This document shows positions 38,860 through 48,675 of a stretch of 64,000 nt of DNA, in pieces. The position numbers and the translations under genes are program-made. The notes beneath the pieces are model-generated. The model was not told the origin of the DNA. It ran no database searches and saw only the letters and a program-made list of their open reading frames with translations. The number at the start of each line of letters is the position of its first letter. Position 1 is the first letter of the stretch. Source of the DNA: Aquabacterium soli (GTDB lineage Bacteria; Pseudomonadota; Gammaproteobacteria; Burkholderiales; Burkholderiaceae_C); the NCBI RefSeq assembly GCF_003933735.1, contig NZ_RSED01000011.1, forward strand, positions 1 to 64,000, in the 5' to 3' direction.

Positions 38860-41319
38860 ATGATCTCCCCGCAAAAGCCGCTGGCCACATTCCGAATCGA
38901 CATCCCCATCTCGGGGATGACTTGCGCTTCTTGTGTGTCCAGGGTAGAAAAATCGCTCAAGGCAACGGCTGGTGTGCAAAGCGCCAACGTCAATTTGGCC
39001 ACCGAAGTGGCCTCGGTCCAAGCGGACCCATCTGTGAACCTTGAGGTACTCAGCGCAGCCGTCCGCGAGGCCGGCTACGACCTGAAGACCACCGATGTGG
39101 CCCTCCATGTCGAGGGCATGACCTGCGCCTCTTGCGTCACCCGGGTGGAAAAAGCCTTGCTCAAGGTTCCCGGCGTCTTGTTGGCCTCCGTCAACCTGGC
39201 AACCGAACAGGCCGCCGTGCGTGCACTCTCCACGATCCCACCCGCATCTCTCGTGGCAGCCGTCACCAAGGCAGGCTATGTGACTCAATTGAAGCAGGAA
39301 GCCGAGCCCGCAAAGCCCAACACCCTGCCGACATGGGGGCCCGTGGCGATCGCTTCTGTTTTAACCTTGCCACTGGTATTGCCCATGGTGCTGCAGTTGG
39401 TGGGGATCGACTGGATGCTCAATGGCTGGCTGCAACTCGCACTGGCCACGCCGGTGCAATTCTGGCTGGGCTGGCGCTTCTACCGGGCAGGATGGCGGGC
39501 CGTCAAGGCCAAGGCCGGCAACATGGACCTGCTGGTTGCGCTTGGCACGTCCGCAGCCTTCGGCCTGTCCGTCTACCTTCTGATGCGGCATTCACAGCAC
39601 GGCATGCCGCACCTCTATTTCGAAGCCTCGGCTGCAGTGATCACGCTCGTTCTCCTGGGCAAGTGGTTGGAAGATCGCGCAAAGCGGCAGACCACGGACG
39701 CGATTCGCTCTCTCAACGCCTTGCGGCCGAGCACGGCACTGGTTCGACGCGATGGCGTTGACGTCGAAATGCCCGTGGCCGACGTGAGGGTCGGTGACCT
39801 GGTGAGCATACGCCCGGGTGACCGCGTGCCCGTTGATGGCGAAATCATTGAGGGGCGCAGCCATGTGGATGAATCGCTCATCACAGGCGAAAGCCTGCCT
39901 GTCGCCAAACAAGTGGGTGATCAGGTGACCGGCGGGGCCATCAACGCCGAGGGCATGTTGATTGTCAAGACGCAGGCCGTCGGTGCCGAAACAACCCTGG
40001 CACGCATCATCCGGCTGATCGAGTCGGCCCAGGCGGGCAAGGCACCCATCCAGCGCATCGTGGACCGTGTCAGCGCCGTGTTCGTTCCCGTGGTGTTGGG
40101 GGTCGCGCTACTCACCTTTCTGGCTTGGCTTGGCATCAACGGAGACTGGGAGCATGCCTTGATCAACGCCGTGGCCGTGCTGGTGATCGCCTGCCCATGT
40201 GCATTGGGCCTGGCCACACCCACGGCGATCATGGTCGGAACAGGTGCCGCCGCACGCCGAGGCATCCTCATCAAGGATGCTCAGGCATTGGAGATCGCGC
40301 ATTCGGTGACCGTCGTGGCGTTCGACAAAACAGGCACACTGACGGAAGGCAAGCCGACGCTGGTAGCCGTTGTCCCGGCCGAAGGGTCAGGCATTGACGA
40401 AGTGGTCGCTCTGGCCGCAGCGTTGCAACAAGCAAGCAGCCATCCGCTGGCACTGGCAGTCACCACCCACGCCCGCGACGCCAGCCTCACCATCCCCTCT
40501 GTGCAAGATGCCAAGGCACTGGCGGGCCGGGGCGTCGAGGGCATGGTGAGGGGAGCCAAGTTGATGCTGGGCAACACCAGACTTTTGAATGAACTGGGGG
40601 TGGATGCAGGTGCGCTCGGCACGCAAGCCGATGTGTTGGAGCGGCAAGGACGGACCTTGTCATGGCTTGTGCAGCAAAACGCAGGCGGCTTTGAACTGTT
40701 GGGGCTGATGGCCTTCGGAGACACCGTCAAGCCCACGGCAGCTGCAGCGGTGAGAAACCTGCACCAACTGGGCATCAAAACCCTCATGCTGACCGGCGAC
40801 AACCAGGGCAGCGCTGATGCGGTCGCGCAGGCCCTGGGTATTCTCGATGTGCGAGCGGAGGTGCTGCCCAGCGACAAAGCGGCCATCGTGCAAGCCTTGC
40901 GCGCCAGCGGTGAGGTCGTGGCCTTCGTGGGTGATGGCCTGAACGATGGCCCTGCCCTGGCTGCAGCATCTTGCGGTTTTGCGATGGCCGGAGGTGCTGA
41001 CGTGGCAACCGAGACCGCAGGCGTCACGCTGATGCGCGGCGACCCCAGGCTGGTGGCCGACGCCCTGGATGTGTCGCGGCGAACCTATGCCAAGATCAAG
41101 CAGGGGCTGTTCTGGGCCTTTGCCTATAACGTCCTGGGCATCCCACTGGCGGCACTGGGCATGCTCAACCCCGTCATCGCGGGTGCCGCCATGGCGCTCA
41201 GCAGCCTCAGCGTCATCGCCAATGCGCTCTTGCTGCGCCGTTGGCGGGGTGCGATGGAAAACGAGTTGCCACAGCACACCAAGCCTGCCACCGTCAATTC
41301 ACAAGGAGCCGCTGCATGA
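38860..41319 (+). CDS. copA: Cu(I)-exporting P1B-1 ATPase
   Basis: This 819-residue copper ATPase pumps Cu(I) out of the cytoplasm. It has two N-terminal HMA domains, each with GMTCASC, then the transmembrane CPC in [13 protein letters not shown], the phosphorylation site [11 protein letters not shown] and the [10 protein letters not shown] hinge. The last membrane helices carry [13 protein letters not shown] and [16 protein letters not shown], typical of Cu(I) pumps. Its stop overlaps the cueR start (ATGA). Confidence 0.95.
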   Translation: MISPQKPLATFRIDIPISGMTCASCVSRVEKSLKATAGVQSANVNLATEVASVQADPSVNLEVLSAAVREAGYDLKTTDVALHVEGMTCASCVTRVEKALLKVPGVLLASVNLATEQAAVRALSTIPPASLVAAVTKAGYVTQLKQEAEPAKPNTLPTWGPVAIASVLTLPLVLPMVLQLVGIDWMLNGWLQLALATPVQFWLGWRFYRAGWRAVKAKAGNMDLLVALGTSAAFGLSVYLLMRHSQHGMPHLYFEASAAVITLVLLGKWLEDRAKRQTTDAIRSLNALRPSTALVRRDGVDVEMPVADVRVGDLVSIRPGDRVPVDGEIIEGRSHVDESLITGESLPVAKQVGDQVTGGAINAEGMLIVKTQAVGAETTLARIIRLIESAQAGKAPIQRIVDRVSAVFVPVVLGVALLTFLAWLGINGDWEHALINAVAVLVIACPCALGLATPTAIMVGTGAAARRGILIKDAQALEIAHSVTVVAFDKTGTLTEGKPTLVAVVPAEGSGIDEVVALAAALQQASSHPLALAVTTHARDASLTIPSVQDAKALAGRGVEGMVRGAKLMLGNTRLLNELGVDAGALGTQADVLERQGRTLSWLVQQNAGGFELLGLMAFGDTVKPTAAAAVRNLHQLGIKTLMLTGDNQGSADAVAQALGILDVRAEVLPSDKAAIVQALRASGEVVAFVGDGLNDGPALAAASCGFAMAGGADVATETAGVTLMRGDPRLVADALDVSRRTYAKIKQGLFWAFAYNVLGIPLAALGMLNPVIAGAAMALSSLSVIANALLLRRWRGAMENELPQHTKPATVNSQGAAA

Positions 41320-41774
41320 GCGAACACATGAACATCGGAGAAGCAGCCAAGGCCTCTGGCGTGTCGGCCAAGATGATCCGGCACTATGAAAGCGTGGGGC
41401 TCTTCCCCGGCGCTTTGCGAACCGATGCAGGTTACCGCCAGTACACCGACAAGGAGGTCGGCACCTTGCGCTTCATTCGGCAAGCCAGAGACCTCGGGTT
41501 CTCGCTGGATCAGATCCGCGAACTGCTGGGACTGTGGCAAGACCGTCGACGCCCAAGCCGCCAGGTAAAGGCGCTGGCCCAGGCCCATCTGCAGGAGTTA
41601 AACCAGAAGCTCCAGGAACTGCTTGCCATGAAGGCCACCCTTGAACACCTCGTTCATTGCTGCCATGGTGATGACAGACCGGACTGTCCGATCCTCGATA
41701 TCCTGGCAACCCCACATGCCCAAAGCGAAACGAAGCCCGCGCGTAGCGGGCTGCGGTCAGGTCGGCAAAGTTGA
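41316..41774 (+). CDS. cueR: CueR-like Cu(I)-responsive MerR regulator
   Basis: This 152-residue MerR-family activator has an HTH ([21 protein letters not shown]) and the Cu(I) loop [12 protein letters not shown], with C-x7-C spacing as in CueR. The serine expected in Cu(I) regulators is kept in [10 protein letters not shown] basic tail of about 20 residues follows the domain. It probably activates both CueR-type promoters at 38719-38824. It is coupled to copA by an ATGA overlap. Confidence 0.92.
   Translation: MSEHMNIGEAAKASGVSAKMIRHYESVGLFPGALRTDAGYRQYTDKEVGTLRFIRQARDLGFSLDQIRELLGLWQDRRRPSRQVKALAQAHLQELNQKLQELLAMKATLEHLVHCCHGDDRPDCPILDILATPHAQSETKPARSGLRSGRQS
41734..41752 (+). terminator. 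possible hairpin at the 3' end of the copA-cueR operon
   Basis: AGCCCGC (41734-41740) pairs with GCGGGCT (41746-41752) around GCGTA. It lies inside the last codons of cueR and lacks a T run, so termination is only a guess. It faces the convergent CopK-like gene 57 bases further on. Confidence 0.3.
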
Positions 41775-41808
41775 CCTGGACGATGTGGGCAAGCAACGCA
41801 TCATCCAA

Positions 41809-42099
41809 TCAATCCAGGTGTCCTTCGCTGATCAGGATGCCAAGCCTTGCCACCTCGTTGCTGCTCGCAACTATCTTCTTCCCGTCGACGGTTTCTAACG
41901 TTTCCCCTTTTTTCATGTAAACGGCTTTCCCATACTTACTTTCCTTCGCCATTTTTCCATCCTTGAAAAGGTAAAGCGTGCCACCATCTTTCAGTTGATG
42001 CGTAGCAGCGGCCTGATTTTTTGCCGCATCACCAGCATAAACAGATCCGACAAATCCAATCAAGGCGACAAGTGTGATCAACGAGGTAGAATTTTTCAT
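41809..42099 (-). CDS. copK: CopK-like periplasmic copper-binding protein
   Basis: This 96-residue protein has a signal peptide ending at VYAGDA. The mature part (LKDGGTLYLFKDGKMAKESK and YGKAVYMKKGETLETVDGKK) follows the CopK pattern from Cupriavidus, a small beta-barrel that binds Cu(I) through methionines. Only two of the four CopK copper methionines are conserved here, so the affinity or mode may differ. AGGAAG lies before the ATG. Confidence 0.8.
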   Translation of the reverse strand: MKNSTSLITLVALIGFVGSVYAGDAAKNQAAATHQLKDGGTLYLFKDGKMAKESKYGKAVYMKKGETLETVDGKKIVASSNEVARLGILISEGHLD

Positions 42100-42208
42100 G
42101 GTGTTTCTTCCTAGAAATTTGCAAAGATGTGGCCTTCGAATAAAATATACAAGACCACAACACGCAATTTAACCGCCATCACCTTACAAAGACATGACGT
42201 CGCGATGA

Positions 42209-43105
42209 CTAATTTGACAGCATCTCTTCAATATTAAAACTTCTTGAAAACTCATCCGTCATTATTGAAATAATGTACTTGTCATAGACCCTTGCCAATT
42301 GCGCATCATTGCCGCCCAAACGGATGTTCTTTTTGAACAAGGCAGTACCTCTGGACCCAGGTATATCTGGTCTGCGTGAGGGAGCATTGAAAACTTGCCT
42401 GACACGAAATCCGGAGCGCACAGCACACGCGTTAACCCAAATATCATCCGCATCAGGACACGTCGCCCGGTAACCGAGTCCGACTCGCTTGAGCAGAAGC
42501 AGAAAATCAGGTGGGTAAAGTACGCCACCTACCCCAGTGGAGAAATTAAGATGGGAGGGGGCACTGCTATTGCAAAGCGGCCATGCGATGTAGGGCATCA
42601 ATGCATCGCCATTCGTTAAGACAGACCGAGCGCGCAAACAATGAATAACGGCCTTATCGCTCAACCAGGCATCAAAAAGATGCTTGAAAGCAAGATGTTC
42701 GTAAAAAACATCGTCGTCAATGGTGATCAAAGGTCGAACGAAAGAGGCATTCATCTGCAGATAAGGTTGCAGCTTTTTGTGAGGCCCATCGTTTTCGCAG
42801 GTTATCACCTCCAATCCACGATGACACAAACGCGTCAACGATTTCGGCAATCGCCCCGGCCAATCTTCCCGAGACAAGAACAGAATGACTCTTCTGGGCT
42901 TAATTCCGCTGCACGCAGATTCGATCGCCAAATGAACCCTGTTGACACGATCTCCGTGTGAAGTGAGGGACACATCAAACGCTGAGCTCTCGTCCACCAA
43001 TTTTTCTTTCGATAACCAGTTTTTCAATGCATACCGAAGAAAAAGAAGATAGCTCTTCACCACAGCCCCAAACCAAAAGCATTCCCAAATCAGGCCAAAA
43101 ACCAT
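42209..43105 (-). CDS. glycosyltransferase-like protein
   Basis: This protein of about 298 residues has an N-terminal hydrophobic segment and a GT-A-like core: FDVSLTSHGDRVNRV, then RRVILFLSRED and the acidic triad LITIDDDVFY near 128-137 that would bind a metal-nucleotide sugar. An aspartate pair in CPDADDIWVN may be catalytic. Family 2 or a related family is likely; the substrate is unknown. Codon use reads less GC-rich than its neighbours, suggesting separate transfer. The ATG at 43105 and a GTG at 43123 are both possible starts. It sits oddly inside copper genes. Confidence 0.65.
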   Translation of the reverse strand: MVFGLIWECFWFGAVVKSYLLFLRYALKNWLSKEKLVDESSAFDVSLTSHGDRVNRVHLAIESACSGIKPRRVILFLSREDWPGRLPKSLTRLCHRGLEVITCENDGPHKKLQPYLQMNASFVRPLITIDDDVFYEHLAFKHLFDAWLSDKAVIHCLRARSVLTNGDALMPYIAWPLCNSSAPSHLNFSTGVGGVLYPPDFLLLLKRVGLGYRATCPDADDIWVNACAVRSGFRVRQVFNAPSRRPDIPGSRGTALFKKNIRLGGNDAQLARVYDKYIISIMTDEFSRSFNIEEMLSN

Positions 43106-43279
43106 CTTCAGCTGAGCGGGCACTGAATTGGACTATGGGCGATCCTCTAACCAACCAACCCGATCAGATAAATAGCCCAAGCAAAGCCCGATTGAATCGA
43201 TCTCGGAAAAACACCACCGAGCACAGACAGTCAACGCTAACTCAACAAGCCTGGCACCTAACGTGATTTAACACTTTCG

Positions 43280-43621
43280 TCAAGGCGCATTTTTAATTTC
43301 CGTCACGATCATCTTCCCACCCTCGCTGAGGACCATGAATTTCACCTGATCACCAGGCCTGAGATTGGACAAGATGCTCTTGTCTTTGGCGGTAAACACC
43401 ATGGTCATGCCTGGCATGTCCAGGTGCTTGATGTCACCATGCTTGATGGTGACTTTGCCGTTGGTCTGATCAATTTTCTTGATCTCGCCGTCGGTCATTG
43501 CGGGAGCCTGCGCGGACTCCATCTTCGAATGGTCCATGGCAGCTTGAGCGAATGAAGCAAGTGGAGAAGCGATGCCGATGGCACAAGCCGATACGGCTAA
43601 AAATTTAGCAATGACGTTCAT
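43280..43621 (-). CDS. cusF: CusF-like periplasmic copper chaperone
   Basis: This 113-residue secreted protein (signal peptide to about SFAQA) has a CusF fold: VTIKHGDIKHLDMPGMTMVF. The copper ligands His and Met-x-Met are present, but the tryptophan that caps Cu(I) in CusF is replaced by methionine. The ATG at 43621 was preferred because GAGGTC precedes it; 8 bases separate it from the upstream stop. Confidence 0.85.
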   Translation of the reverse strand: MNVIAKFLAVSACAIGIASPLASFAQAAMDHSKMESAQAPAMTDGEIKKIDQTNGKVTIKHGDIKHLDMPGMTMVFTAKDKSILSNLRPGDQVKFMVLSEGGKMIVTEIKNAP

Positions 43622-43629
43622 TGTTGACC

Positions 43630-44124
43630 TCATGAATAAGAGTTAAAAACCAGAACCGATCCGTCTTTGCGGATCAGCAGCACTTGGTATGGATCGCGGT
43701 GACCATCAAAGTCAGGCCCATCCATCCCAGGAGATCCGACAGGCATGCCAGGCACAGCCAAACCCAGGGCATGTGGCCTGTCTTTGAGCAACCGGCGGAT
43801 ATCGCGCGCAGGGACGTGCCCCTCGATCACATAGCCGGACACCACAGCCGTGTGACAGGATGCCTGCCGCTCCGGCATCCCAAGGGTGGCACGCGCGGCC
43901 TTGTTGCCCTCATCCACCACGGTGACGACGAAGCCATTGTGCTCAAGGTGCGAGACCCACAGCTTGCAACAGCCGCAGTTGGGATCTTTCCACACCTTGA
44001 TTGGTGTTCGCTCCGCAGTCTCTGAGGCCGCCCAAATCGTCGGCGTACATGCCAATGACAAGGCCGCCATCAGCACTTTGCGCCTAGAGCGCAATGGAGA
44101 TACAGATTGGTCTCGCATGATCAT
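43630..44124 (-). CDS. DUF411-family metal-binding protein
   Basis: This 164-residue protein has a twin-arginine-like or Sec leader (LRSRRKVLMAALSLACTPT) and the DUF411 core KVWKDPNCGCCKLWVSHLE. It also has the MPERQASCHTAVVSGYVIEGHVP signature. The CGCC cluster likely binds copper in the periplasm. The start overlaps the cupredoxin stop (ATGA), which fixes it at 44124. Related genes are often called copG in copper islands. Confidence 0.82.
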   Translation of the reverse strand: MIMRDQSVSPLRSRRKVLMAALSLACTPTIWAASETAERTPIKVWKDPNCGCCKLWVSHLEHNGFVVTVVDEGNKAARATLGMPERQASCHTAVVSGYVIEGHVPARDIRRLLKDRPHALGLAVPGMPVGSPGMDGPDFDGHRDPYQVLLIRKDGSVLVFNSYS

Positions 44125-44624
44125 TTCTTCGAAACCTGGACCTTGCCCTTCATGCCCGCCTCGTAGTGACCAGGAACCAAGCATGCGAAATTCACTGTCC
44201 CGGCTTTAGTGAACTGCCAGACGATTTCACCTTGCTGCCCAGGCGCAATGGTCACCTTGTTGGGCTCGTCGTGCTCCATGTTCGGGAACTTCTTCATCAC
44301 CTCCAAATGCTCCAAAAGTTCCTTTTCGGTCCCCAGGTTCATCTCGTGCTTGATCTGGCCTGCGTTTCTGACGACGAAGCGCACTGTTTCGCCCTGCTTG
44401 ACTTGAATCGATGCAGGTTCAAATCGCATCTTGTCGCTCATCGAAACCTTGATCGTTCTGGTGACTTTCGATGCCCGACCAGGCTCGCCAATGGCGGTTT
44501 CTTCAGCGGCCTGGGTTCCTGCACCATGGTCATGCGCATGGTCTCCCCCAGCAAATGCGGAAGCGGACAGCGTCAAGCAAGTTGCAGCAATGAAGTGGGT
44601 GGCGAATCGACGTTTGTTCATCAT
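44121..44624 (-). CDS. cupredoxin (plastocyanin/CopI-like)
   Basis: This 167-residue exported blue-copper protein has a signal peptide ending near ASAFAGGD, a His-rich stretch (HAHDHG), then a cupredoxin domain. The type 1 ligands are the histidine in IKHEMNLG and the cysteine, histidine and methionine in FACLVPGHYEAGMKG. It probably buffers or shuttles periplasmic copper, and may serve the adjacent multicopper oxidase. CopI of Rubrivivax is a good analogue. Confidence 0.85.
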   Translation of the reverse strand: MMNKRRFATHFIAATCLTLSASAFAGGDHAHDHGAGTQAAEETAIGEPGRASKVTRTIKVSMSDKMRFEPASIQVKQGETVRFVVRNAGQIKHEMNLGTEKELLEHLEVMKKFPNMEHDEPNKVTIAPGQQGEIVWQFTKAGTVNFACLVPGHYEAGMKGKVQVSKK

Positions 44625-44651
44625 GAAAAATCCGTATCAAGAGGTTGAGAA

Positions 44652-46064
44652 TCAGTGATCGCTGTGAGACGTCGGCTTGCGGGCTCGCACCTCGACAGCC
44701 TTGTCAGGCTTCTTGGCCCGGGGCATAGATTGCCCACCTTCAGACTTGAATCTGGCAGGCTCACTCAAGGGGCCGGTATATTCATGTGCCACGGTGCCTG
44801 CAGGATGCTTGAACCAACCAGGGTCCTTGTAATCGCCATGCTTTTGGTTCTTGCGAACCTTGAGCACACTGAACATGCCGCCCATCTCGACCGAGCCAAA
44901 AGGCCCTTCGCCAGTCATCATGGGTACCGTGTTGTCAGGTATCGGCATTTCCATCTCGGTCATGTCGGCCATCCCACGCTCGCCCATGACCATGTACTCA
45001 GGCAAAAGGCCCTTGATCTTTTTGGCAACGCCACGGTGATCCACACCAATCAGATTTGGAACGTCATGCCCCATGGCGTTCATGGTGTGATGGCTCTTGT
45101 GGCAGTGAAAAGCCCAGTCCCCCTCCTCATCGGCCAAAAACTCGATCTGCCGCATTTGCCCAACGGCAACGTCGGTGGTCACCTCGTACCAGCGAGTGCT
45201 CTTCGGCGTCGGGCCACCATCGGTGCCTGTCACCAAGAATTCATGTCCATGCAAATGGATGGGGTGGTTCGTCATCGTGAGATTGCCAACCCGGATGCGC
45301 ACTTTGTCGTTGAGTCGAACGTTGAGCGAGTCGACCCCGGGAAAGATGCGGCTGTTCCACGCCCACAGATTGAAGTCAAGCATGGTCATCGTCTTGGGGG
45401 TGTAACTGCCCGGATCGATGTCAAAAGCATTGAGCAAGAAGCAGAAGTCTCTGTTGACCTCATCGATCAACGGGTGCTTGTTCTTCGGGTGCGTGACCCA
45501 AAACCCCATCATGCCCATGGCCATCTGGGTCATTTCATCGGCATGGGGGTGATACATGAACGTTCCTGGACGACGTGCCACGAACTCGTATACGTAGGTT
45601 TTCCCAACGGGAATGGCGGGCTGATTCAAACCGGCCACACCGTCCATGCCGTTGGGCAGCCGCTGTCCATGCCAATGGATGCTCGTGTGCTCAGGCAACC
45701 GATTGGTGACATAAAGCCGAACACGGTCGCCTTCAACCACCTCAATGGTGGGCCCCGGGCTTTGCCCGTTGTACCCCCACAGGTGTGCCTTGAAGCCTGG
45801 CGCCATCTCTCTCACCACTGGCTCGGCAACCAAATGGAACTCCTTGACGCCTTGGTTCATCCGCCAAGGCAAAGTCCAGCCATTCAAGGTCACCACAGGG
45901 TTGTAAGAACGCCCTGTTTCAGGAACGAGAGGAGCCATGGTGTCCGAACTGGTCTGAATCACCGGCTCAGGCAAAGCGGCCATCGCTACGCGACTGACGG
46001 CACTGGCTGCCACGGCGCCACCAGCAATGCCAGCCATCCTGAAAAAATCTCTTCTTGACGACAT
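44652..46064 (-). CDS. copA: CopA-type multicopper oxidase
   Basis: This 470-residue Tat-exported oxidase (SSRRDFFRMAG) converts periplasmic Cu(I) to the less toxic Cu(II). All four copper-binding blocks are visible: SIHWHGQRLP, YHPHADEMTQ, HPIHLHGHEF and HCHKSHHTMNAMGHD. A methionine-rich segment (MADMTEMEMPIP, MMTGEGP) near 360-390 fits cuprous-oxidase function. It is shorter than PcoA/CopA of about 600 residues. It is the third gene of the leftward copper operon. The symbol is shared by habit with the unrelated ATPase. Confidence 0.92.
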   Translation of the reverse strand: MSSRRDFFRMAGIAGGAVAASAVSRVAMAALPEPVIQTSSDTMAPLVPETGRSYNPVVTLNGWTLPWRMNQGVKEFHLVAEPVVREMAPGFKAHLWGYNGQSPGPTIEVVEGDRVRLYVTNRLPEHTSIHWHGQRLPNGMDGVAGLNQPAIPVGKTYVYEFVARRPGTFMYHPHADEMTQMAMGMMGFWVTHPKNKHPLIDEVNRDFCFLLNAFDIDPGSYTPKTMTMLDFNLWAWNSRIFPGVDSLNVRLNDKVRIRVGNLTMTNHPIHLHGHEFLVTGTDGGPTPKSTRWYEVTTDVAVGQMRQIEFLADEEGDWAFHCHKSHHTMNAMGHDVPNLIGVDHRGVAKKIKGLLPEYMVMGERGMADMTEMEMPIPDNTVPMMTGEGPFGSVEMGGMFSVLKVRKNQKHGDYKDPGWFKHPAGTVAHEYTGPLSEPARFKSEGGQSMPRAKKPDKAVEVRARKPTSHSDH

Positions 46065-46078
46065 CTTTGTTCCTTTGA

Positions 46079-47509
46079 TCAGTGACCGCCACCGGCGCTG
46101 GGAGCTGCGCCGCCGACGGACAAGGTGGTACTGGTGGGGCGCCCGATCAGAGATGCCTGCATCGCGGCGTCGGCCAACCAGAACTGTTGTTCAGCATCAA
46201 TGGCAGCAATAACCGTTTCGACTTGATCCCGGTAGTCGGCCAGCAGCTCGAATACACCGATGAGCATGCCGTTGTAGCGAAGCTGGTTCTCATCCGAGAT
46301 GACTTTGCGCAGAGGCAGAACCTCGTCTCTGTAATGCCTGGCGACGTCGTGAGCAGCTCGATATGCCGAATAGCTCTCTCGCAAATTGGAGCCTGCTGAG
46401 CGAGTGACAGCTTCAAGCTGATTGGCTGCCGCCAAAGTTCGCGCATTGAAGGCGTCGCGCTGCATGCCACCCCAGTCAAAAATTGGCAGCCGCAAGGCCA
46501 ACTCATAACCTCTGGCGGAAGAACTTGTTCCCGCTGCGTTATCAAATTTGGTGTTCCTGCGCGCGGTCAACTCGATATCGGTAAACGAGTTCACCAGTTC
46601 AAGACCCTGAGCCTTGGCATACGCATCGAAATTACTCTGGGCCAAGCGAATGTCCAGTCGGGATTGAGACGCCTGCGCACTGAATGCCTTCGGATTCACT
46701 GGTTCCTTGGGCAGGTCGGGGAGACGATCTGGAAGCCTCAACTGATCGACTTGGGCATCGTTCAAACCAAGCAGACGCACCAACTCCTCTCTGGCCGCCG
46801 TATTCAGATGGCTTGCAGAGGCCAGCCTGGTTGCTGCATCGGCATAGAAGGCCTGCTGCCTGGCGCGCGAAACACGGTTGAAGTTGCCGACCGCTTGCAT
46901 ACGCTGCGCCAGTTCTGCGCTTGCTTGCGATGCCTCATAGACTTGTTCGGCGTACTTGAGCGTCTGTTGAGCGGCCACGGCACGGACCCATGCCTGGCGG
47001 ACCAAGGTCACTTGGTCCACAACGTCTGCAGCCAGCTTTACCTGTGCTTGTTCAATTCGTCGGCTGGCAGCACTCTGTCGCCAAGGTAGAGAGATGAGAT
47101 CAAGCAAGCCAAAGGACAAAGCGCGCCCCAACTCCAGCTCATCGCCAGCGCGCAAGCGCTCAAAACTGAACACCGGATTGGCGATGCGGCCTGACTGAGC
47201 CGTCTGAGCTGCTTCAGCCCAACTCTGCGCCAGCAGGGCTTGCATGGAAGGACTATTGACCAACGCCAACTCCACTGCTTGCGACTGGCTCAAAGGCTTT
47301 TCCAACAGAGAGTGGGCTCGTCCGCGGAGTTTTGTCTTTTCAGAATCGTTCGTCGCCAGCGACAGATTCCCCTGCGTGAAGCCCGAGGTTTCGTCGTTGA
47401 TGCGCTTGACCGATTGACCAATGTCGATGCTCGCACAACCCGAGAGAACACCCAAACCGATCGCAGCGACACCCGCTCTCAGCGGTACTCGATTGAACAG
47501 CCTTTTCAT
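46079..47509 (-). CDS. TolC-family outer-membrane lipoprotein
   Basis: This 476-residue OEP-family protein has a signal peptide and lipobox VLSGCAS. Long helical repeats and the C-terminal YNGMLIGVFELLADYRDQ motif match the family. There is no adaptor or RND gene in this operon, so it either acts with another pump (the cus genes at 32-38 kb) or is a CopB-like outer-membrane copper protein by position. It overlaps the preceding gene by ATGA. Confidence 0.78.
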   Translation of the reverse strand: MKRLFNRVPLRAGVAAIGLGVLSGCASIDIGQSVKRINDETSGFTQGNLSLATNDSEKTKLRGRAHSLLEKPLSQSQAVELALVNSPSMQALLAQSWAEAAQTAQSGRIANPVFSFERLRAGDELELGRALSFGLLDLISLPWRQSAASRRIEQAQVKLAADVVDQVTLVRQAWVRAVAAQQTLKYAEQVYEASQASAELAQRMQAVGNFNRVSRARQQAFYADAATRLASASHLNTAAREELVRLLGLNDAQVDQLRLPDRLPDLPKEPVNPKAFSAQASQSRLDIRLAQSNFDAYAKAQGLELVNSFTDIELTARRNTKFDNAAGTSSSARGYELALRLPIFDWGGMQRDAFNARTLAAANQLEAVTRSAGSNLRESYSAYRAAHDVARHYRDEVLPLRKVISDENQLRYNGMLIGVFELLADYRDQVETVIAAIDAEQQFWLADAAMQASLIGRPTSTTLSVGGAAPSAGGGH

Positions 47510-47835
47510 CGACGGCTCTCCCCATGACCTGCGTGCGGATCATCGCGTTCAGACTCGCTGCTCGGTTTGATGTTGGGACCACCACGCGACTCTCGTGCGT
47601 AAGCTCGCCAACCACCAATGCGACCGACCAAGTCGTTGGACTCTTTCCAGGCCGCGAGAACCGGATCGGAAAAGCCCTGGTAGCTGCCAATAGGGGATCG
47701 GTAGGTCACCTTGAATTCAGGTGGCGCGATTGGTTCAGCACTGGCAGGCTGCTGGGCTTGGGTCAGCCCCCCCATGGCTAACAGCACCAGACCCAGTGCG
47801 GGGCGAACAACATAGGACGATTGGGCCAATAGCAT
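47506..47835 (-). CDS. small secreted protein heading the copper operon
   Basis: This 109-residue protein has a signal peptide (MLLAQSSYVVRPALGLVLLA) ending near GGLTQAQ, and a proline-rich, charged mature part (EFKVTYRSPIGSYQGFSDPV, LAAWKESNDLVGRIGGWRAY). No family is recognised; it recurs as the leader gene of similar copper operons. The stop overlaps the TolC-like start (ATGA). Confidence 0.6.
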   Translation of the reverse strand: MLLAQSSYVVRPALGLVLLAMGGLTQAQQPASAEPIAPPEFKVTYRSPIGSYQGFSDPVLAAWKESNDLVGRIGGWRAYARESRGGPNIKPSSESERDDPHAGHGESRR

Positions 47836-47900
47836 GTCTTCCTCTTGGCAAGCTGTGATTTCAAGCTGCCATTGTGCTCAGGTCAGCCTGTCGAGAACCT

Positions 47901-47934
47901 GTTTCGCAGATGACAGTTTTGTCATCTGCGAAAC
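47901..47934. promoter_or_regulatory. copR box: CusR/CopR box between divergent copper operons
   Basis: This perfect 15-bp inverted repeat has left arm GTTTCGCAGATGACA and right arm TGTCATCTGCGAAAC, separated by GTTT. The core ATGACA-gtt-TTGTCAT is the known CusR/CopR/PcoR binding consensus. It lies between the leftward copper operon (start 47835) and copR (start 47986) and can serve both. The extended outer arms go beyond the published core. Confidence 0.82.
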
Positions 47935-47985
47935 GCACGTCAGAATGGCGGCAAACTCATGCGCTGGCAGGAACTGGAGATCACC

Positions 47986-48675
47986 GTGCGCATCTTGATC
48001 GTAGAAGACGAACCAAAGACCGGGGAGTACCTGCGCCAAGGGCTCAGCGAAGCAGGGTTTGTTGTCGATCTGGCGACCAACGGCCCCGACGGGATTCACC
48101 TCGCCAAACACGGTGCGCACGATCTGGTGATCCTGGACGTCATGCTGCCAGGTCTCAACGGGTGGCAAGTGCTGAGCACCTTGCGTCAGCAGGGCCTGGA
48201 AATGCCTGTCTTATTTTTGACAGCCCGCGATCAAGTCGAGGATCGTGTCAAAGGGCTGGAGTTGGGCGCCGATGATTACCTCATCAAACCGTTCTCGTTC
48301 GCGGAGTTGCTGGCGCGGGTTCGAATCATCCTGCGCAGGGGGCGGCAGCATGGTGACGGCCCAACGTTGTGCGTTGCTGATCTTGAGATGGATCTCTTGC
48401 GACGACGCGTGACCAGAGGTGGCGTGAGGATCGACTTGACGGCCAAAGAGTTCGGTCTTCTGGAGCTACTGATGCGGCGACAAGGTGAGGTGCTGCCGCG
48501 TTCTCTCATCGCATCGCAAGTGTGGGACATGAACTTCGACAGCGATACAAACGTGATCGAGGTGGCCATTCGGCGGCTGAGGGTCAAAATCGACGAAGGC
48601 CAAAACATCAAGTTGATTCAAACAGTACGAGGAATGGGGTACGTTCTCGAAGAGCCTGGAAGGTCTGCACAGTGA
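47986..48675 (+). CDS. copR: CopR/CusR-family response regulator
   Basis: This 229-residue OmpR-family regulator has phospho-acceptor Asp51 in [13 protein letters not shown], a conserved Lys in YLIKPFSF and a winged-helix DNA-binding domain ([18 protein letters not shown]). The GTG at 47986 precedes RILIVEDEP. It is likely to bind the palindrome 52 bases upstream. It is followed by the sensor kinase with a GTGA overlap. Confidence 0.9.
   Translation: MRILIVEDEPKTGEYLRQGLSEAGFVVDLATNGPDGIHLAKHGAHDLVILDVMLPGLNGWQVLSTLRQQGLEMPVLFLTARDQVEDRVKGLELGADDYLIKPFSFAELLARVRIILRRGRQHGDGPTLCVADLEMDLLRRRVTRGGVRIDLTAKEFGLLELLMRRQGEVLPRSLIASQVWDMNFDSDTNVIEVAIRRLRVKIDEGQNIKLIQTVRGMGYVLEEPGRSAQ

Noticed and set aside
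44655..46058. 467-codon plus-strand ORF opposite the multicopper oxidase
   Set aside because: Antisense shadow of a gene with all four copper-binding blocks.
46079..47509. TolC-like lipoprotein called as CusC
   Set aside because: It belongs to the copper oxidase operon without adaptor or pump genes, so the cus name is not supported; the cusC next to cusBA is at 32207-33571.
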